From: JBBKXP01 sp038251315
Lineage (GTDB): Bacteria; Pseudomonadota; Alphaproteobacteria; Rhodobacterales; Rhodobacteraceae
Direction of reading: 5' to 3'
Assembly: GCA_038251315.1 (NCBI GenBank)
Contig: JBBSBK010000005.1
Location: forward strand, 1-59,173
Length of the DNA stretch: 59,173 nt
Shown here: piece by piece, positions 43,073 to 52,391 of the stretch
Layout of the letters: every line of letters begins with the position of its first letter
Numbering within the stretch: position 1 is the stretch's first letter
Translations under genes and position numbers: made by a program
The notes under the pieces: model-generated
Database searches by the model: none
What the model saw: the letters and a program-made list of their open reading frames with translations, nothing else
What the model was told of the DNA's origin: nothing

Positions 43073-43205
43073 CGTTTCCGCCGTGTCTGTCCCGGTCGCG
43101 CGCCCTGCCTTCACTCCGAGATCAGGCAGAGCGCGCTTCCACTTGCGACGGGGGGACACGCCAGCCGCAGGACACCGGCCCGGCTCTGGCGGGCCCGGCC
43201 GGTAT

Positions 43206-43652
43206 TCAGTTGCCCAGACTGCCGGGCGGCAGTCCAAGCCGTTCGCAGACCGCCAGCGATTCGACGGAGTGGGCCAGCTCGGTCTTCGATCCGGGGGGCG
43301 GTCCGCGCATGTCTGACCGCTTGGTCAGGTGGCCATAGACCGGCGCGGCCTTGGCGATGAAGCCGTCGAAGCTCGCTTCATCCTGGCTGCACAGCGCGAA
43401 GGCCCAGGGCCGCATGGCGGGCGTGATGAACCCTTTCGCCAGGGCGGCGTCCACCTTTGCCTTCGCGGCCGTTTCGCCCATCGTGGCGAGCTTGGCGTTG
43501 CGGTCGCGCAGCAGATCGGCGACGGCTGCGACTGGCGCATATTTCGCGGGGTCAGGTTCCTTCGCGGCCTTCAACGCGGTTTCGATGGCGGCGACAAGCG
43601 CTTCGACGTCAACGTCGGGCGGCAGATCAAGCATGGCGGCGATGCGTTGCAT
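43206..43652 (-). pseudogene. Mu-like protease/scaffold protein I (gpI), C-terminal fragment
   Basis: About 148 residues resembling the C-terminal part of Mu protein I: MQRIAAMLDLPPDVDVEALVAA, DPAKYAPVAAVADLLRDRNA, AALAKGFITPAMRPWAFALCSQDEASFD, and an ending LAVCERLGLPPGSL. The N-terminal protease domain is missing; the frame ends at the junction with the divergent repressor fragment at about 43652-43660. A deletion or rearrangement probably fused the two. Confidence 0.6.
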
Positions 43653-43659
43653 CAGGGAT

Positions 43660-44106
43660 GGCATCCCGAAGCGGACGCTTGAAAGCTACATGATGGCCTC
43701 AAACGCGCCACAGCCGGGTCTGGAGGCTCTGCGGAACATCGCCAGCGGCTTAGAGGTATCACTCGATTGGCTGGTTTTTGGATCGAAATTGGCGTCAGAA
43801 GATGCAGAGCGAATGGTCAGTCTCTGCGCTCGAGCTGGATCGGCTGTCGTTCTCGAAGAAATCCTCGACGGCGTTTGCGACCGCGACGGCCTTCACAAAG
43901 GTTTAGACAAAGAGGAATGGGCAGCAGAAATCGCTTGGCTGGCAGGGGAAGCCGCTAGCGGTATCGCTGGGTCAGGCGTTAATAGAGTTAACTTGCGCGT
44001 CGCCGAAAAGGTTTTTCAGCAACGGCTTGATGTCCAGCGCAGCAAGAAGAAGGCGAATAGCGACCTAGATGCCAAGCAAGTCAATCCAGCGACTCTGGCG
44101 TCGTGA
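43660..44106 (+). pseudogene. XRE-family phage repressor, 5'-truncated
   Basis: The frame reads GIPKRTLESYMMASNAPQP then LEALRNIASGLEVSLDWLVFG, the last helices of a Cro/CI-type helix-turn-helix with the recognition helix. A C-terminal region of about 110 residues follows. The first helices are missing; upstream the frame is antisense to gpI. An ATG at 43690 could make a C-terminal piece, but it would not bind DNA normally. This matches the position of the c repressor gene in Mu. Confidence 0.6.
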
Positions 44107-44129
44107 TTATCATCTAAAACGGATCGTGC

Positions 44130-44156
44130 GTCGTGCGCAAAATCGCGCACGACTTT
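44130..44156 (+). terminator. Intrinsic terminator after repressor fragment
   Basis: GTCGTGCGC (44130-44138) pairs with GCGCACGAC (44145-44153), followed by TTT. It lies 24 bases after the repressor fragment's stop codon and reads in the same direction. Confidence 0.7.
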
Positions 44157-44227
44157 AGTAGCGCTCCATTGAAATCATTGAACATTTAATTTGGCAGAAA
44201 CTGCTTACCAGCCGAAAAGTGCCCAAT

Positions 44228-44247
44228 CGGCTCAAACCAACTGATAT
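44228..44247 (-). repeat. Right 20-bp terminal inverted repeat
   Basis: CGGCTCAAACCAACTGATAT, the exact reverse complement of 42240-42259. Confidence 0.75.
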
Positions 44248-44320
44248 TTCCTTTCCTCAACATACTGAAATCACATGATCTTTTTTTCGCACCGGGTCAG
44301 ACCATCTGATAGCGCTCAGT

Positions 44321-44342
44321 TTCACTTTGGAATAACAACTCC
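44321..44342 (-). repeat. Intergenic repeat, family R (copy 4)
   Basis: TTCACTTTGGAATAACAACT followed by CCCCCCGGAGGGTCC, nearly identical to the copy at 32516-32550 in the same orientation. It lies about 75 bp outside the Mu-like remnant and upstream of the SRAP gene. Confidence 0.7.
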
Positions 44343-44392
44343 CCCCGGAGGGTCCGACCCCCTCTGCCCAAGCAAACAGCCGTGGTAGTGCG

Positions 44393-44414
44393 TAAGGTGG
44401 GTTTCAACCCACGC
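44393..44414. repeat. Family AAGGTGGGT palindrome (copy 2)
   Basis: TAAGGTGGGTTTCAACCCAC followed by GC, homologous to the palindrome at 32797-32824. It lies 23 bp before the SRAP start. Confidence 0.65.
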
Positions 44415-44436
44415 CCCCTGACCCTACATTTCCGCC

Positions 44437-45102
44437 ATGTGCGGACGCATGGCCATCACACTCCCCCCCGAGGCGATGTCGCAGCTTTTCGCGGCGACCC
44501 CGGATAATGACCTGCCGCAGGGGGCGAATTTCAATGTCTGCCCGACCCAGACGCTGGCCGTTTGCACCGCTGCCGACGGGGTGCGCCGGTTGCGCCCGAT
44601 GCGCTGGGGCTTTGTGCCGCGCTGGTACAAGACCCCGACCGATGGCCCGTTGCTGATCAACGCCCGTGCTGAAACGGTCGCCGAAAAGCCCGCATTCCGC
44701 GATGCCTGTCGCCAGCGCCGCTGTCTGATCGCGGCGGGCGGGTTCTATGAATGGCACCGGGTCGATGGGCAAACGCCCCAGCCCTGGTTCGTGACCCGCG
44801 CCGACGGTGCGCCCATCGTTTTTGGCGGCATCTGGCAGGATTGGGAAAACGGCGATGCGCAGATGACCGGCTGCGCCATCGTGACCTGTGCCGCCAATGA
44901 CGCGATGGCGCGAATTCACGACCGCCTGCCGCTGATTCTCGACTCTGCCGATTGGCCGTTGTGGCTGGGCGAGGCGGGCAAGGGGGCGGCGGCATTGATG
45001 CGCCCGACTGCCGAGGACACAATGAACTTCTGCAAGGTATCGACGGCTGTCAATTCCAGTCGCGCCAGCGGGCCGGACTTGATTTTGCCTTTGGCCGAAT
45101 AG
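44437..45102 (+). CDS. SOS-response-associated peptidase (SRAP; YedK/HMCES type)
   Basis: A 221-residue protein that covalently traps abasic sites in single-stranded DNA. Family residues are intact: the N-terminal Cys2 (MCGR, the crosslinking residue after Met removal), Asn75 in LINARAET, Glu105 in GGFYEWHR and His161 in MARIHDRLP. It is full length and acts alone in this locus. The family has a DNA-damage protection role; no LexA box was identified upstream. Confidence 0.93.
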   Translation: MCGRMAITLPPEAMSQLFAATPDNDLPQGANFNVCPTQTLAVCTAADGVRRLRPMRWGFVPRWYKTPTDGPLLINARAETVAEKPAFRDACRQRRCLIAAGGFYEWHRVDGQTPQPWFVTRADGAPIVFGGIWQDWENGDAQMTGCAIVTCAANDAMARIHDRLPLILDSADWPLWLGEAGKGAAALMRPTAEDTMNFCKVSTAVNSSRASGPDLILPLAE

Positions 45103-45158
45103 CCGTGGTGTGGGTCGCGCTGTTCGGCAATATGCAGTTGACCAGACCGGAGGCCGCT

Positions 45159-46301
45159 ATGACCGACGACATTGCCACGATCCTTGCTGCAGCGTGCGAT
45201 AGCGCGGGCGGATCGGTCACGCCGCCGATCGTGCAGACATCGCTGTTCACATTCCCGGACTACGCCGCCTTTGCCGCCCGGATGGCGGGGGACAGCGCCG
45301 ATCCGATCTATACTCGGGTCCAAAACCCCACAGTCGCCGCTTTTGAATCGCTGATGGCGCAGGCCGAGGGCGGGGCGGCCGCTGTTGGGTTCGCGTCGGG
45401 CATGGCGGCGATTTCGGGCACTTTGCTGGCGGTCCTGACACCGGGGGATCGGGTCGCCTGTGTCGAACACGTCTATCCCGATGCCTTCAAGTTTTTTGAA
45501 AGGATCCTGCGCCCGTTTGGCGTCGATGTGACCTATCATCCGGCGCAGGCGTTTACAGATGATCCTGATTTGTTGGACGGGGTGCGGCTGGCTTACCTTG
45601 AAAGCCCGTCGTCGCTGGTTTTTGCGCCGCTGGACCTGCCCACCGTCGCCGCCCACGCCAGCCGCCACGGCACACTGACCGTCATCGACAATTCATGGGC
45701 GACGCCGGTATTTCAGCGCCCCCTTTCCCTTGGCATCGACGTCGTTCTGCATTCCGCCTCGAAATACATTTCTGGTCATTCCGATACTGTCGCCGGGGTC
45801 GTCATCGGTTCCGCCGCCCATATCGGCCAAATCCGCGACCTGACCCTGCCGCTGCTGGGCGCCAAACTGGCCCCGTTCGAGGCGTTTCTGCTGACCCGTG
45901 GCCTGCGTACGCTGGTGGCACGGATGCGCCAGCATCAAGCCACTGCCGACCTGTTCGTCGATCGGCTGGCTGGTCTTGCGCAGGTTGTCCGCATTCACGC
46001 GCCCGGCCCGAGGGCAGTGCCGGGATTGACCGGGCGGTCGGGGCTGCTGTCGGTGGAATTCGATGCCTCGGTCGACATTCCCCGCTTTTGCGACGCCCTG
46101 CGACTGTTCCGGCTGGGGGTCAGTTGGGGCGGATTTGAAAGCCTTGTCATGCCCGCGCGGGCCGCACTTGGACAAGCGGGCGACATCAACGCGCCACGAC
46201 GGTTCGGCGTGTCACCTCACCTTGTCCGGCTGTCGCTGGGGCTGGAATCGGCTGACGATCTTTGGGCGGATTTTATCCAAGCGCTTGCGGCGGCGTCTTG
46301 A
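45159..46301 (+). CDS. Cys/Met metabolism PLP-dependent enzyme
   Basis: A 380-residue member of the gamma-family trans-sulfuration enzymes (cystathionine beta/gamma-lyase, O-acetylhomoserine sulfhydrylase). Motifs are YTRVQNPTVAAFESLMAQAEGG, FASGMAAISGTLLAVL, YLESPSSLVFAPLDL and the PLP lysine in HSASKYISGHSDTVAG. The C-terminal RLSLGLESADDLWADF is typical. Reaction type cannot be fixed from these motifs. GGAGG lies five bases before the ATG at 45159; the longer open frame overlaps SRAP and is not used. Confidence 0.9.
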   Translation: MTDDIATILAAACDSAGGSVTPPIVQTSLFTFPDYAAFAARMAGDSADPIYTRVQNPTVAAFESLMAQAEGGAAAVGFASGMAAISGTLLAVLTPGDRVACVEHVYPDAFKFFERILRPFGVDVTYHPAQAFTDDPDLLDGVRLAYLESPSSLVFAPLDLPTVAAHASRHGTLTVIDNSWATPVFQRPLSLGIDVVLHSASKYISGHSDTVAGVVIGSAAHIGQIRDLTLPLLGAKLAPFEAFLLTRGLRTLVARMRQHQATADLFVDRLAGLAQVVRIHAPGPRAVPGLTGRSGLLSVEFDASVDIPRFCDALRLFRLGVSWGGFESLVMPARAALGQAGDINAPRRFGVSPHLVRLSLGLESADDLWADFIQALAAAS

Positions 46302-46338
46302 CCGCCTGACCGGGCTGGCCTAGGGAACATGGCCAAGC

Positions 46339-46412
46339 GCGGGCGTTGTGTAATGGTAAGACCTTAGCCTTCCAAGCTAAAGATGCGGGTTCGATTCCCG
46401 CCGCCCGCTCCA
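46339..46412 (+). tRNA. tRNA-Gly (TCC anticodon)
   Basis: A 74-base cloverleaf. Acceptor arm GCGGGCG pairs with CGCCCGC, followed by T and encoded CCA. The anticodon loop CTTCCAA gives TCC, reading GGA codons. The T-loop GGTTCGATTCCC and D-arm TGGTAA are standard. It is a single tRNA with no cluster. Confidence 0.97.
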
Positions 46413-46495
46413 GTCACAGATAATCGGCGGGATGCCGGGTTGTCAGTGGCCATCCCCAGCTTTATGTCAGCCCTGTCACTACGGACCGAGGCGAC

Positions 46496-48289
46496 ATGGC
46501 CGATATCCCCAAGACCATCGAACAGGAACGCGCCACATCCAGACGGATCGGTGCGTTGAGCAGTCTCTGGCCGTTCCTGACCCCCTACAAGCTACTGATG
46601 GCTGCGGCCCTGACCGCGTTGGTTCTGACGGCAATCATTTCGCTGGTCGTTCCGGTCGCGGCGCGGCAGGTCGTCGACAACTTCCAGTCGGGCGACTGGG
46701 TCATCCTGAACAGCTACCTGTTTGCAGCCTTTGCGATTGCTGCCCTGATGGCGGTCGGTTCGTCGGTGCGCTATTACCTCGTCACCCGTCTCGGCGAACG
46801 GGTTGTTGCCGATATCCGCACGACGGTGTTCGACCGGATGATCGGGATGAGTCCGCAGTTTTTCGAAAAGATCATGACCGGCGAAGTGTTGAGCCGGATC
46901 ACCACCGATACGACGCTGATCCTGTCAGTCATCGGATCGTCGGTGTCGGTCGCGCTCCGCAACATGCTGGTCATGGTCGGCGGCATTGCCCTTATGCTGG
47001 TCACGTCCGTCAAGATGACGGCGCTGGTCCTGTGGCCGATCCCGGTCGTGCTGTTGCCGATCATCGTGCTGGGTCGCCGGGTGCGCCGGTTGAGCCGTGA
47101 AAATCAGGACTGGATCGCGGCCAGCAGCGGCGATGCGTCCGAACAGTTGCTGTCGGCCCAGACCGTGCAGGCCTTTACCCACGAAGACCTGAGCCGTGCC
47201 AAGTTTCGCGCCGTGACCGAACGCAGTTACCGCTCGGCCCTGTCGCGCATCATGACCCGGGCCATCATGACGGCCATCGTCATCTTCATCGCGTTCTCGG
47301 CGGTCGTCGGGTTCCTCTGGATGGGCGCCAACGACGTGCGCACCGGGGTCATCACGGTAGGCGAGCTGGTGCAGTTCATGATCTACACCATCATGGTTGC
47401 CGGGGCGCTGGCGGCGCTGACCGAAATCTGGGGCGAATTGCAGCGTGCGGCGGGGGCGACGGAACGTCTGGTGGAATTGCTGAATGCGACCGATGCCGTG
47501 GCCGACCCTGAGGCACCCATCGCCGCGCCTGATCTGCGTCGGGGCCAGATCGTGTTCGACAACGTGACCTTCTCTTACCCCTCGCGCCCGTCCATCTCTG
47601 CACTCGACGGCGTCAGCCTGACTGTCGATCCGGGCGAGACCGTCGCCCTTGTCGGCCCGTCAGGCGCGGGCAAGACGACTGTCATCCAGTTGATCCAACG
47701 GTTTTATGATCCGACCAGCGGCGCGATCCGCCTTGACGGCGTCGATCTGCGCGACATGGCCCGCGCCGATTTCCGTCGCCACATCGCGCTGGTGCCGCAG
47801 GATCCGGTGATCTTTGCCGATACCGCCCGCGAGAACATCCGTTTTGGCCGCCCGGATGCGACCGATACCGAGGTCGAGGTAGCCGCCCGCGCCGCCGCCG
47901 CGCATGATTTCCTGTCGGCGCTGCCCGATGGCTATGATGCCTATGTGGGCGAGCGGGGGGTGATGTTGTCGGGCGGGCAAAAGCAACGGATCGCGATTGC
48001 GCGGGCGATTCTGCGCGACGCGCCGGTGCTGCTGCTGGACGAAGCGACGTCGGCGCTTGATGCCGAAAGCGAGTTGGCGGTGCAGCAGGCCGTCGAAAAG
48101 CTGGCGCAGGGCCGCACCACCCTGATCGTCGCGCACCGTCTGGCGACGGTGAAAAAGGCCGACCGGATCGTGGTGTTCGAGGCCGGGCAGATCGTCGCCA
48201 TGGGGACGCACGATGCGCTGGTCGCCGAAGGCGGACTTTATGCCCGCCTCGCCCGGTTGCAGTTCACCGAAGGGCTGGCGGCGGAATAA
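46496..48289 (+). CDS. ABC exporter, fused permease and ATPase
   Basis: A 597-residue half-transporter of the MsbA/LmrA type, which dimerises. Residues about 25-310 form the six-helix membrane domain. The ATPase follows: Walker A GPSGAGKT at 387-394, Q-loop VPQDPVIF, signature LSGGQKQR, Walker B VLLLDEATSALD and H-loop IVAHRLATV. Substrate may be lipid, drug or peptide. It follows tRNA-Gly by 84 bp and appears to be monocistronic. Confidence 0.93.
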   Translation: MADIPKTIEQERATSRRIGALSSLWPFLTPYKLLMAAALTALVLTAIISLVVPVAARQVVDNFQSGDWVILNSYLFAAFAIAALMAVGSSVRYYLVTRLGERVVADIRTTVFDRMIGMSPQFFEKIMTGEVLSRITTDTTLILSVIGSSVSVALRNMLVMVGGIALMLVTSVKMTALVLWPIPVVLLPIIVLGRRVRRLSRENQDWIAASSGDASEQLLSAQTVQAFTHEDLSRAKFRAVTERSYRSALSRIMTRAIMTAIVIFIAFSAVVGFLWMGANDVRTGVITVGELVQFMIYTIMVAGALAALTEIWGELQRAAGATERLVELLNATDAVADPEAPIAAPDLRRGQIVFDNVTFSYPSRPSISALDGVSLTVDPGETVALVGPSGAGKTTVIQLIQRFYDPTSGAIRLDGVDLRDMARADFRRHIALVPQDPVIFADTARENIRFGRPDATDTEVEVAARAAAAHDFLSALPDGYDAYVGERGVMLSGGQKQRIAIARAILRDAPVLLLDEATSALDAESELAVQQAVEKLAQGRTTLIVAHRLATVKKADRIVVFEAGQIVAMGTHDALVAEGGLYARLARLQFTEGLAAE

Positions 48290-48409
48290 TCGCCGCGATC
48301 GCTGCGTCGCACTTGCGCAAAGCGCGGTTTGCCCACATCTTTTTACCCAAATGAAAGCCTGCCGGAGGACAACGGGACGGGCGCGACCAACCAGGGGAGG
48401 GAGAAGGCC

Positions 48410-50302
48410 ATGACGTTTGCGTCAGCAAAGGATCGTGACGATATCGAAGCCGAAATGCCGTGGACCAAGCGGGACTTGCCCGTGACCACCTATGGCATGC
48501 TGTCACGCACAGCGGCGAAATACGGCGGACGGAATGCGGTCAGCTATCAGTTGCTGTCCGACCCGACATCCAAAGCCGAAACGCTGCGCTGGTCCGAACT
48601 GCTGGTCAAGACGACCCAGACTGCCAACATGTTTCGCAGCATGGGGATCGGCGAAACCGATGTCATCGCCTATCTGCTGCCAAACTGCACCGAGGCTGTG
48701 CTCTCATTCCTTGGCGGGCAGGTCGCCGGTATCGTCAACCCGATCAATCCCCTGATGGACCCGACCCAGATCGCGGGCATTCTGCGCGAAACCAACGCCA
48801 AGGTGCTGGTGACGCTCAAGGCGTTCCCGAAGACCGACGTCGCCCAAAAGGCTGCCGCGGCGGTCAAGTTGGCCCCGAATGTCAGCCATGTGGTCGAGGT
48901 CGATCTGGTCCGCTATCTGTCCGGCCTGAAGAAATTCATCGTGCCGTTGATCCGCCCCAAGAACCCGGTGGACCACAACGCCAAGGTCGTCGATTTCAAT
49001 ACCGAGATGGACCGTCAGCCGAAAACGCTGACCTTTGCCGACAGTGCCAAGGATCGCGTTGCCGCCTATTTCCACACCGGCGGCACGACCGGGATGCCCA
49101 AGGTCGCCCAACACCTCTTTTCAGGGATCATCTACAACGCATGGCTGGGCGACCGCCTGCTGTTCACCGAAAACGACGTGCAGATTTGTCCGTTGCCAAT
49201 GTTCCACGTCTTTGCGGCGATCGTCTGCATGGGCGCCTCGCTGGCGTCGGGCGCGCATATCGTGTTTCCGACCCCGCAAGGCTATCGCGGCGAAGGCGTG
49301 TTCGACAATTTCTGGAAACTGATCGAACGCTACCGGGTCACGTTCATGATCACCGTACCGACGGCGATGTCGGCGCTGATGCAGCGGCCAGTCAATGCCG
49401 ACATTTCGTCGCTGAAACTGGCGTTCTGTGGGTCGGCCCCGCTTCCGCTCGAGCTCTACAAAAGATTCGAGGCGGCCGCCGGGGTGACGATCTGCGAAGG
49501 CTATGGCCTGACCGAGGCGACCTGCCTCGTGTCGATCAACCCGCCCAGCGGCGAAAAGAAGATTGGCAGCATTGGCGTCCCGTTCCCCTATTGCGACGTC
49601 AAGATCATGTCGGCTGAAACCGGGCAGGAATGCCCGATCGAGGATGTGGGCGAGATATGCGTGTCCTCCCCCGGTGTCTTTCCGGGTCACACCTATACGG
49701 AAGCGGAAAAGAACGAAGGCCTGTACTATTCCGGCAAGCAATCCAACGTCCAGTATCTGCGTACCGGCGATCTGGGCCGGATCGACAAGGACGGCTATGT
49801 CTGGATTACCGGTCGGGCTAAGGACCTAATCATTCGCGGCGGTCACAACATCGACCCCGCCGAGATCGAAGAAGCGCTGGCCGGACACCCCGCCGTCGCC
49901 TTTGCCGGGGCGATCGGGCAGCCCGACGCGCATGCCGGCGAACTCCCCTGCGCCTACGTTGAACTGGTCAAGGGTAGCACGACAACGGTCGAGGACCTGA
50001 TGGCCTATTGCGTCAAAAACATTCACGAGCGGGCGGCGCATCCGAAATATATCGAAATCCTTGATGAATTGCCCAAGACCGCTGTGGGAAAGACGTTCAA
50101 GCCCGACTTGCGCAAGCGGGCGATCACGCGGGTCTACAACGCGGCCCTTGCCAACGCCGATGTCGCCGCCGAGGTCACAGAGGTGATCGAGGATAAAAAG
50201 CGCGGCCTCGTAGCCCAAATCGTGCGCACTGGGACGGTAAAGGACGAAGATGTGGTCAAGGCGCTGGGGGCCTTTACCCGGCCGTGGGAATGGGCAGCCT
50301 AG
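48410..50302 (+). CDS. Acyl-CoA synthetase (AMP-binding)
   Basis: A 630-residue adenylate-forming ligase. Its P-loop-like motif HTGGTTGMPKVA is at about 225-236, GYGLTEATC is motif A5, YLRTGDLGRID and GRAKDLIIRGGHNIDP are the hinge, and LPKTAVGKTFKPDLRK carries the catalytic Lys. It differs from the other two ligases here by a 100-residue insert between the N-terminal region and the P-loop and by a C-terminal extension. Substrate is unknown. The ATG at 48410 is preceded by GAGGGAGAAGG; the upstream frame is not used. Confidence 0.9.
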   Translation: MTFASAKDRDDIEAEMPWTKRDLPVTTYGMLSRTAAKYGGRNAVSYQLLSDPTSKAETLRWSELLVKTTQTANMFRSMGIGETDVIAYLLPNCTEAVLSFLGGQVAGIVNPINPLMDPTQIAGILRETNAKVLVTLKAFPKTDVAQKAAAAVKLAPNVSHVVEVDLVRYLSGLKKFIVPLIRPKNPVDHNAKVVDFNTEMDRQPKTLTFADSAKDRVAAYFHTGGTTGMPKVAQHLFSGIIYNAWLGDRLLFTENDVQICPLPMFHVFAAIVCMGASLASGAHIVFPTPQGYRGEGVFDNFWKLIERYRVTFMITVPTAMSALMQRPVNADISSLKLAFCGSAPLPLELYKRFEAAAGVTICEGYGLTEATCLVSINPPSGEKKIGSIGVPFPYCDVKIMSAETGQECPIEDVGEICVSSPGVFPGHTYTEAEKNEGLYYSGKQSNVQYLRTGDLGRIDKDGYVWITGRAKDLIIRGGHNIDPAEIEEALAGHPAVAFAGAIGQPDAHAGELPCAYVELVKGSTTTVEDLMAYCVKNIHERAAHPKYIEILDELPKTAVGKTFKPDLRKRAITRVYNAALANADVAAEVTEVIEDKKRGLVAQIVRTGTVKDEDVVKALGAFTRPWEWAA

Positions 50303-50365
50303 ACGGCGGTTTGACGGCTGGCGACTGCCGTCGGTTCCGCTAGGGTGCGGCCAAAGGGGAAACCG

Positions 50366-50770
50366 ATGGCCGCCGATCCACCCATCGCCGTCATGGACGG
50401 CACCTGTGCGCTGTGCAGTTTCGGGGCGCGGATGATCTACCGCCTTGACCGGAGCGGTGATATCCGCATTTGCCCGATCCAGACCGATATGGGGCGCGCA
50501 CTGCTGATATCGCACGGTCTTGACCCCGATGATCCGGCAAGCTGGATGTTTACCGAAGGCGGGCAGGTCTGGACCGATTTTGACGCGATGATCCGGGTCG
50601 GTGAACGGTCGGGCGGCTGGGGGCGGGTGCTGTCGCTGTTGCGCATCATCCCGCGCCCGTTGCGCAACTGGCTGTATGCCCGGATCGCCCGCAATCGTTA
50701 CGCGTTGTTCGGGCGCGGCGATCTGTGCGCGCTGCCCGATCCCGGCCTGCGGGCGCGGCTGATCGGATGA
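50366..50770 (+). CDS. DCC-family thiol-disulfide oxidoreductase-like protein (DUF393)
   Basis: A 134-residue protein with the DxxCxxC motif: MDGTCALCSF puts Cys14 and Cys17 in a DCC context. PIQTDMGRALL and a C-terminal segment ending RYALFGRGD follow. The family is predicted to have redox activity, but no function is established. The ATG at 50366 has GGGGA before it; a GTG at 50345 is an alternative. Its stop overlaps the start of the next gene (ATGA), so the two are co-transcribed. Confidence 0.85.
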   Translation: MAADPPIAVMDGTCALCSFGARMIYRLDRSGDIRICPIQTDMGRALLISHGLDPDDPASWMFTEGGQVWTDFDAMIRVGERSGGWGRVLSLLRIIPRPLRNWLYARIARNRYALFGRGDLCALPDPGLRARLIG

Positions 50771-52370
50771 AGGTGGTTGTGATCGGAGGGACAGGCGCAT
50801 TCGGGTCGCGCCTTGTCACGATGCTGCGCCAGGACGGGCACGATGTCGTCGCCGCCGGACGCGGGCCAGACGCCGATTTGCGGATCGACCGCGCCGGGGA
50901 ATTGTCGGCGCTGGTGGGGGCCGATTGCATCGTCGACGCCGCCGGGCCGTTTCATGCCTATGGGGCCGACCCGTATCGGCTGCTTCGGTTCTGCATCGAC
51001 CACGCGATGCACTACCTCGACTTGTCCGACAACGCGGCGTTTTGCACCGGGATCAGTATGCTGGATGCCAAGGCAACGGCAGCGGGGGTGTTCGTGCTGT
51101 CGGGCGTGTCGTCGGTGCCTGCCCTTTCGTCGGCTGCGGCAACGGCGCTGACCGATGGGATGGGCGTGATCGACACCGTTGAAACAGCAATCCTGCCGGG
51201 CAACAACGCGCCGCGCGGGCGGGCGGTGGTGGCAGCATTCTGCATCAGGTCGGTCGCGATTTTCCGGTCATGTCGGACGGGCAAGCGACCCACGCGACCG
51301 GGTGGAGCGACCCTGCGACCTATGATCTGGGCCAAGGGCTGCGATCGCGCATCAGCTATGTGATCGAGGTGCCCGATCAGTCGTTGCTGCCCGCCCATCT
51401 GAACACCCGCAGCGTGATCTTTCGCGCCGGGTTGGAACTGGCGATCATGCACCGGCCCCTGTGGGCGCTGGCGATCATGCACCGGCCCCTGTGGGCGCTG
51501 GCGGTCCTGCGGTGTCGATGGGGGTTCGCAATACCGGATTGGCTGGTCGCGCTGGTCTATCATCTGTCGCGGCCCCTGCGGCCTTTGGGAACCGACACAG
51601 GTGGCATTGTGGTGCGCGTGACGGGGACACACGGCGGCGTCTGGACCCTGCGCCGCTGGCGATTGCGGGCGCTGAATGGCGATGGCCCGTTCATCCCCGG
51701 CGTGCCTGCCCGCGCAATCCTGCGTCAACCGGGCCGTATCCGCCCGGGTGCGCGGCCTGCCCTGTCGGAATTGCCACTGGCGGCGTTCGAGGCGGCGATG
51801 GGCGACCTTGCCGTCACCACGGACCGCGACACGTGGCCGGTCCCGCACCTGTTCGCAACGCTGCCCGGTTTCACAACCCTGCCGTCGGAAATCAAAGCGG
51901 CCCACGACGTGCCTGCCCCGCGGATCTGGTCGGGCCGGTCCCGGGTGACGCGCGGGCGGGGGCCAGTGGCGCAAATCGTCGCCGCGCTGTTCCGGTTTCC
52001 GCCCGAGACCGACGACATTGCGCTGCAAGTGACCATGCAGCCCGAACCGGGGGGCGAGCGGTTGGAGCGGCGTTTCGGGGACGCACGCTTTGTCTCGCAT
52101 CTGCAATCGACCCCTTGCGGGATCACTGAACGTTTCGGCCCGATGACGTTTTTGCTGGACCTGACGGTGCGGGATAATGCCCTGCACTATCCGGTCAAGG
52201 CGGGACGGTTTCTGGGCGTTGCGATCCCCCGTCCGTTCCTGCCGCGCAGTGTCACGACCGAGCGGGTCGTCGATGGCCGGTTCACATTCGATGTGCGCCT
52301 GTCGCTGCCGTTTTCGCTGGGGATGGTCGTGCATTATCAGGGCTGGTTGACCCGCGCCCAACAGGATTAG
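50767..52370 (+). pseudogene. Saccharopine dehydrogenase-like NAD-binding / DUF4166 protein, frameshifted
   Basis: The first frame (50767 to about 51236) encodes a Rossmann domain: MKVVVIGGTGAFGSRLV, ADCIVDAAGPFHAYG, HYLDLSDNAAF. The reading then shifts; from about 51237 the second frame reads ILHQVGRDFPVMSDGQ and TGWSDPATYDLGQGL and continues to 52370, ending in a DUF4166-like C-terminal part. Loss of one base near 51236 restores a full protein of about 535 residues when corrected. A 30-bp in-frame tandem duplication lies at 51441-51500. Together the lesions suggest a pseudogene; a sequencing error is also possible. Confidence 0.7.
51441..51500 (+). repeat. 30-bp exact tandem duplication
   Basis: Positions 51441-51470 and 51471-51500 are identical, duplicating the ten codons for AIMHRPLWAL in frame within the frameshifted gene. 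Perfect identity means a recent event. Confidence 0.9.
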
Positions 52371-52391
52371 GGTAAGACAAAGGAGCCTGCC

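Larger units (their letters stand above)
42240..44247. mobile_element. Mu-like transposable phage remnant bounded by a 20-bp inverted repeat
   Basis: The ends carry the same 20 bp, ATATCAGTTGGTTTGAGCCG (42240-42259), with its exact reverse complement at 44228-44247. The interior holds Mor-like and companion genes, a gpI fragment and a repressor C-terminal fragment. Geometry fits Mu: the repressor reads toward the right end and the other genes read toward the left end. No transposase, head or tail genes are left, so it cannot move by itself. The left end has a degenerate second copy of the TTTGA-CCGGTT part at 42320-42331. No convincing 5-bp target duplication was seen. Confidence 0.65.

Noticed and set aside
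42225..44264. Five-base target duplication at the ends of the Mu-like remnant
   Set aside because: Comparing pentamers at several symmetric distances outside the 20-bp repeats gave no matching pair, so no duplication is claimed and exact element ends remain open.
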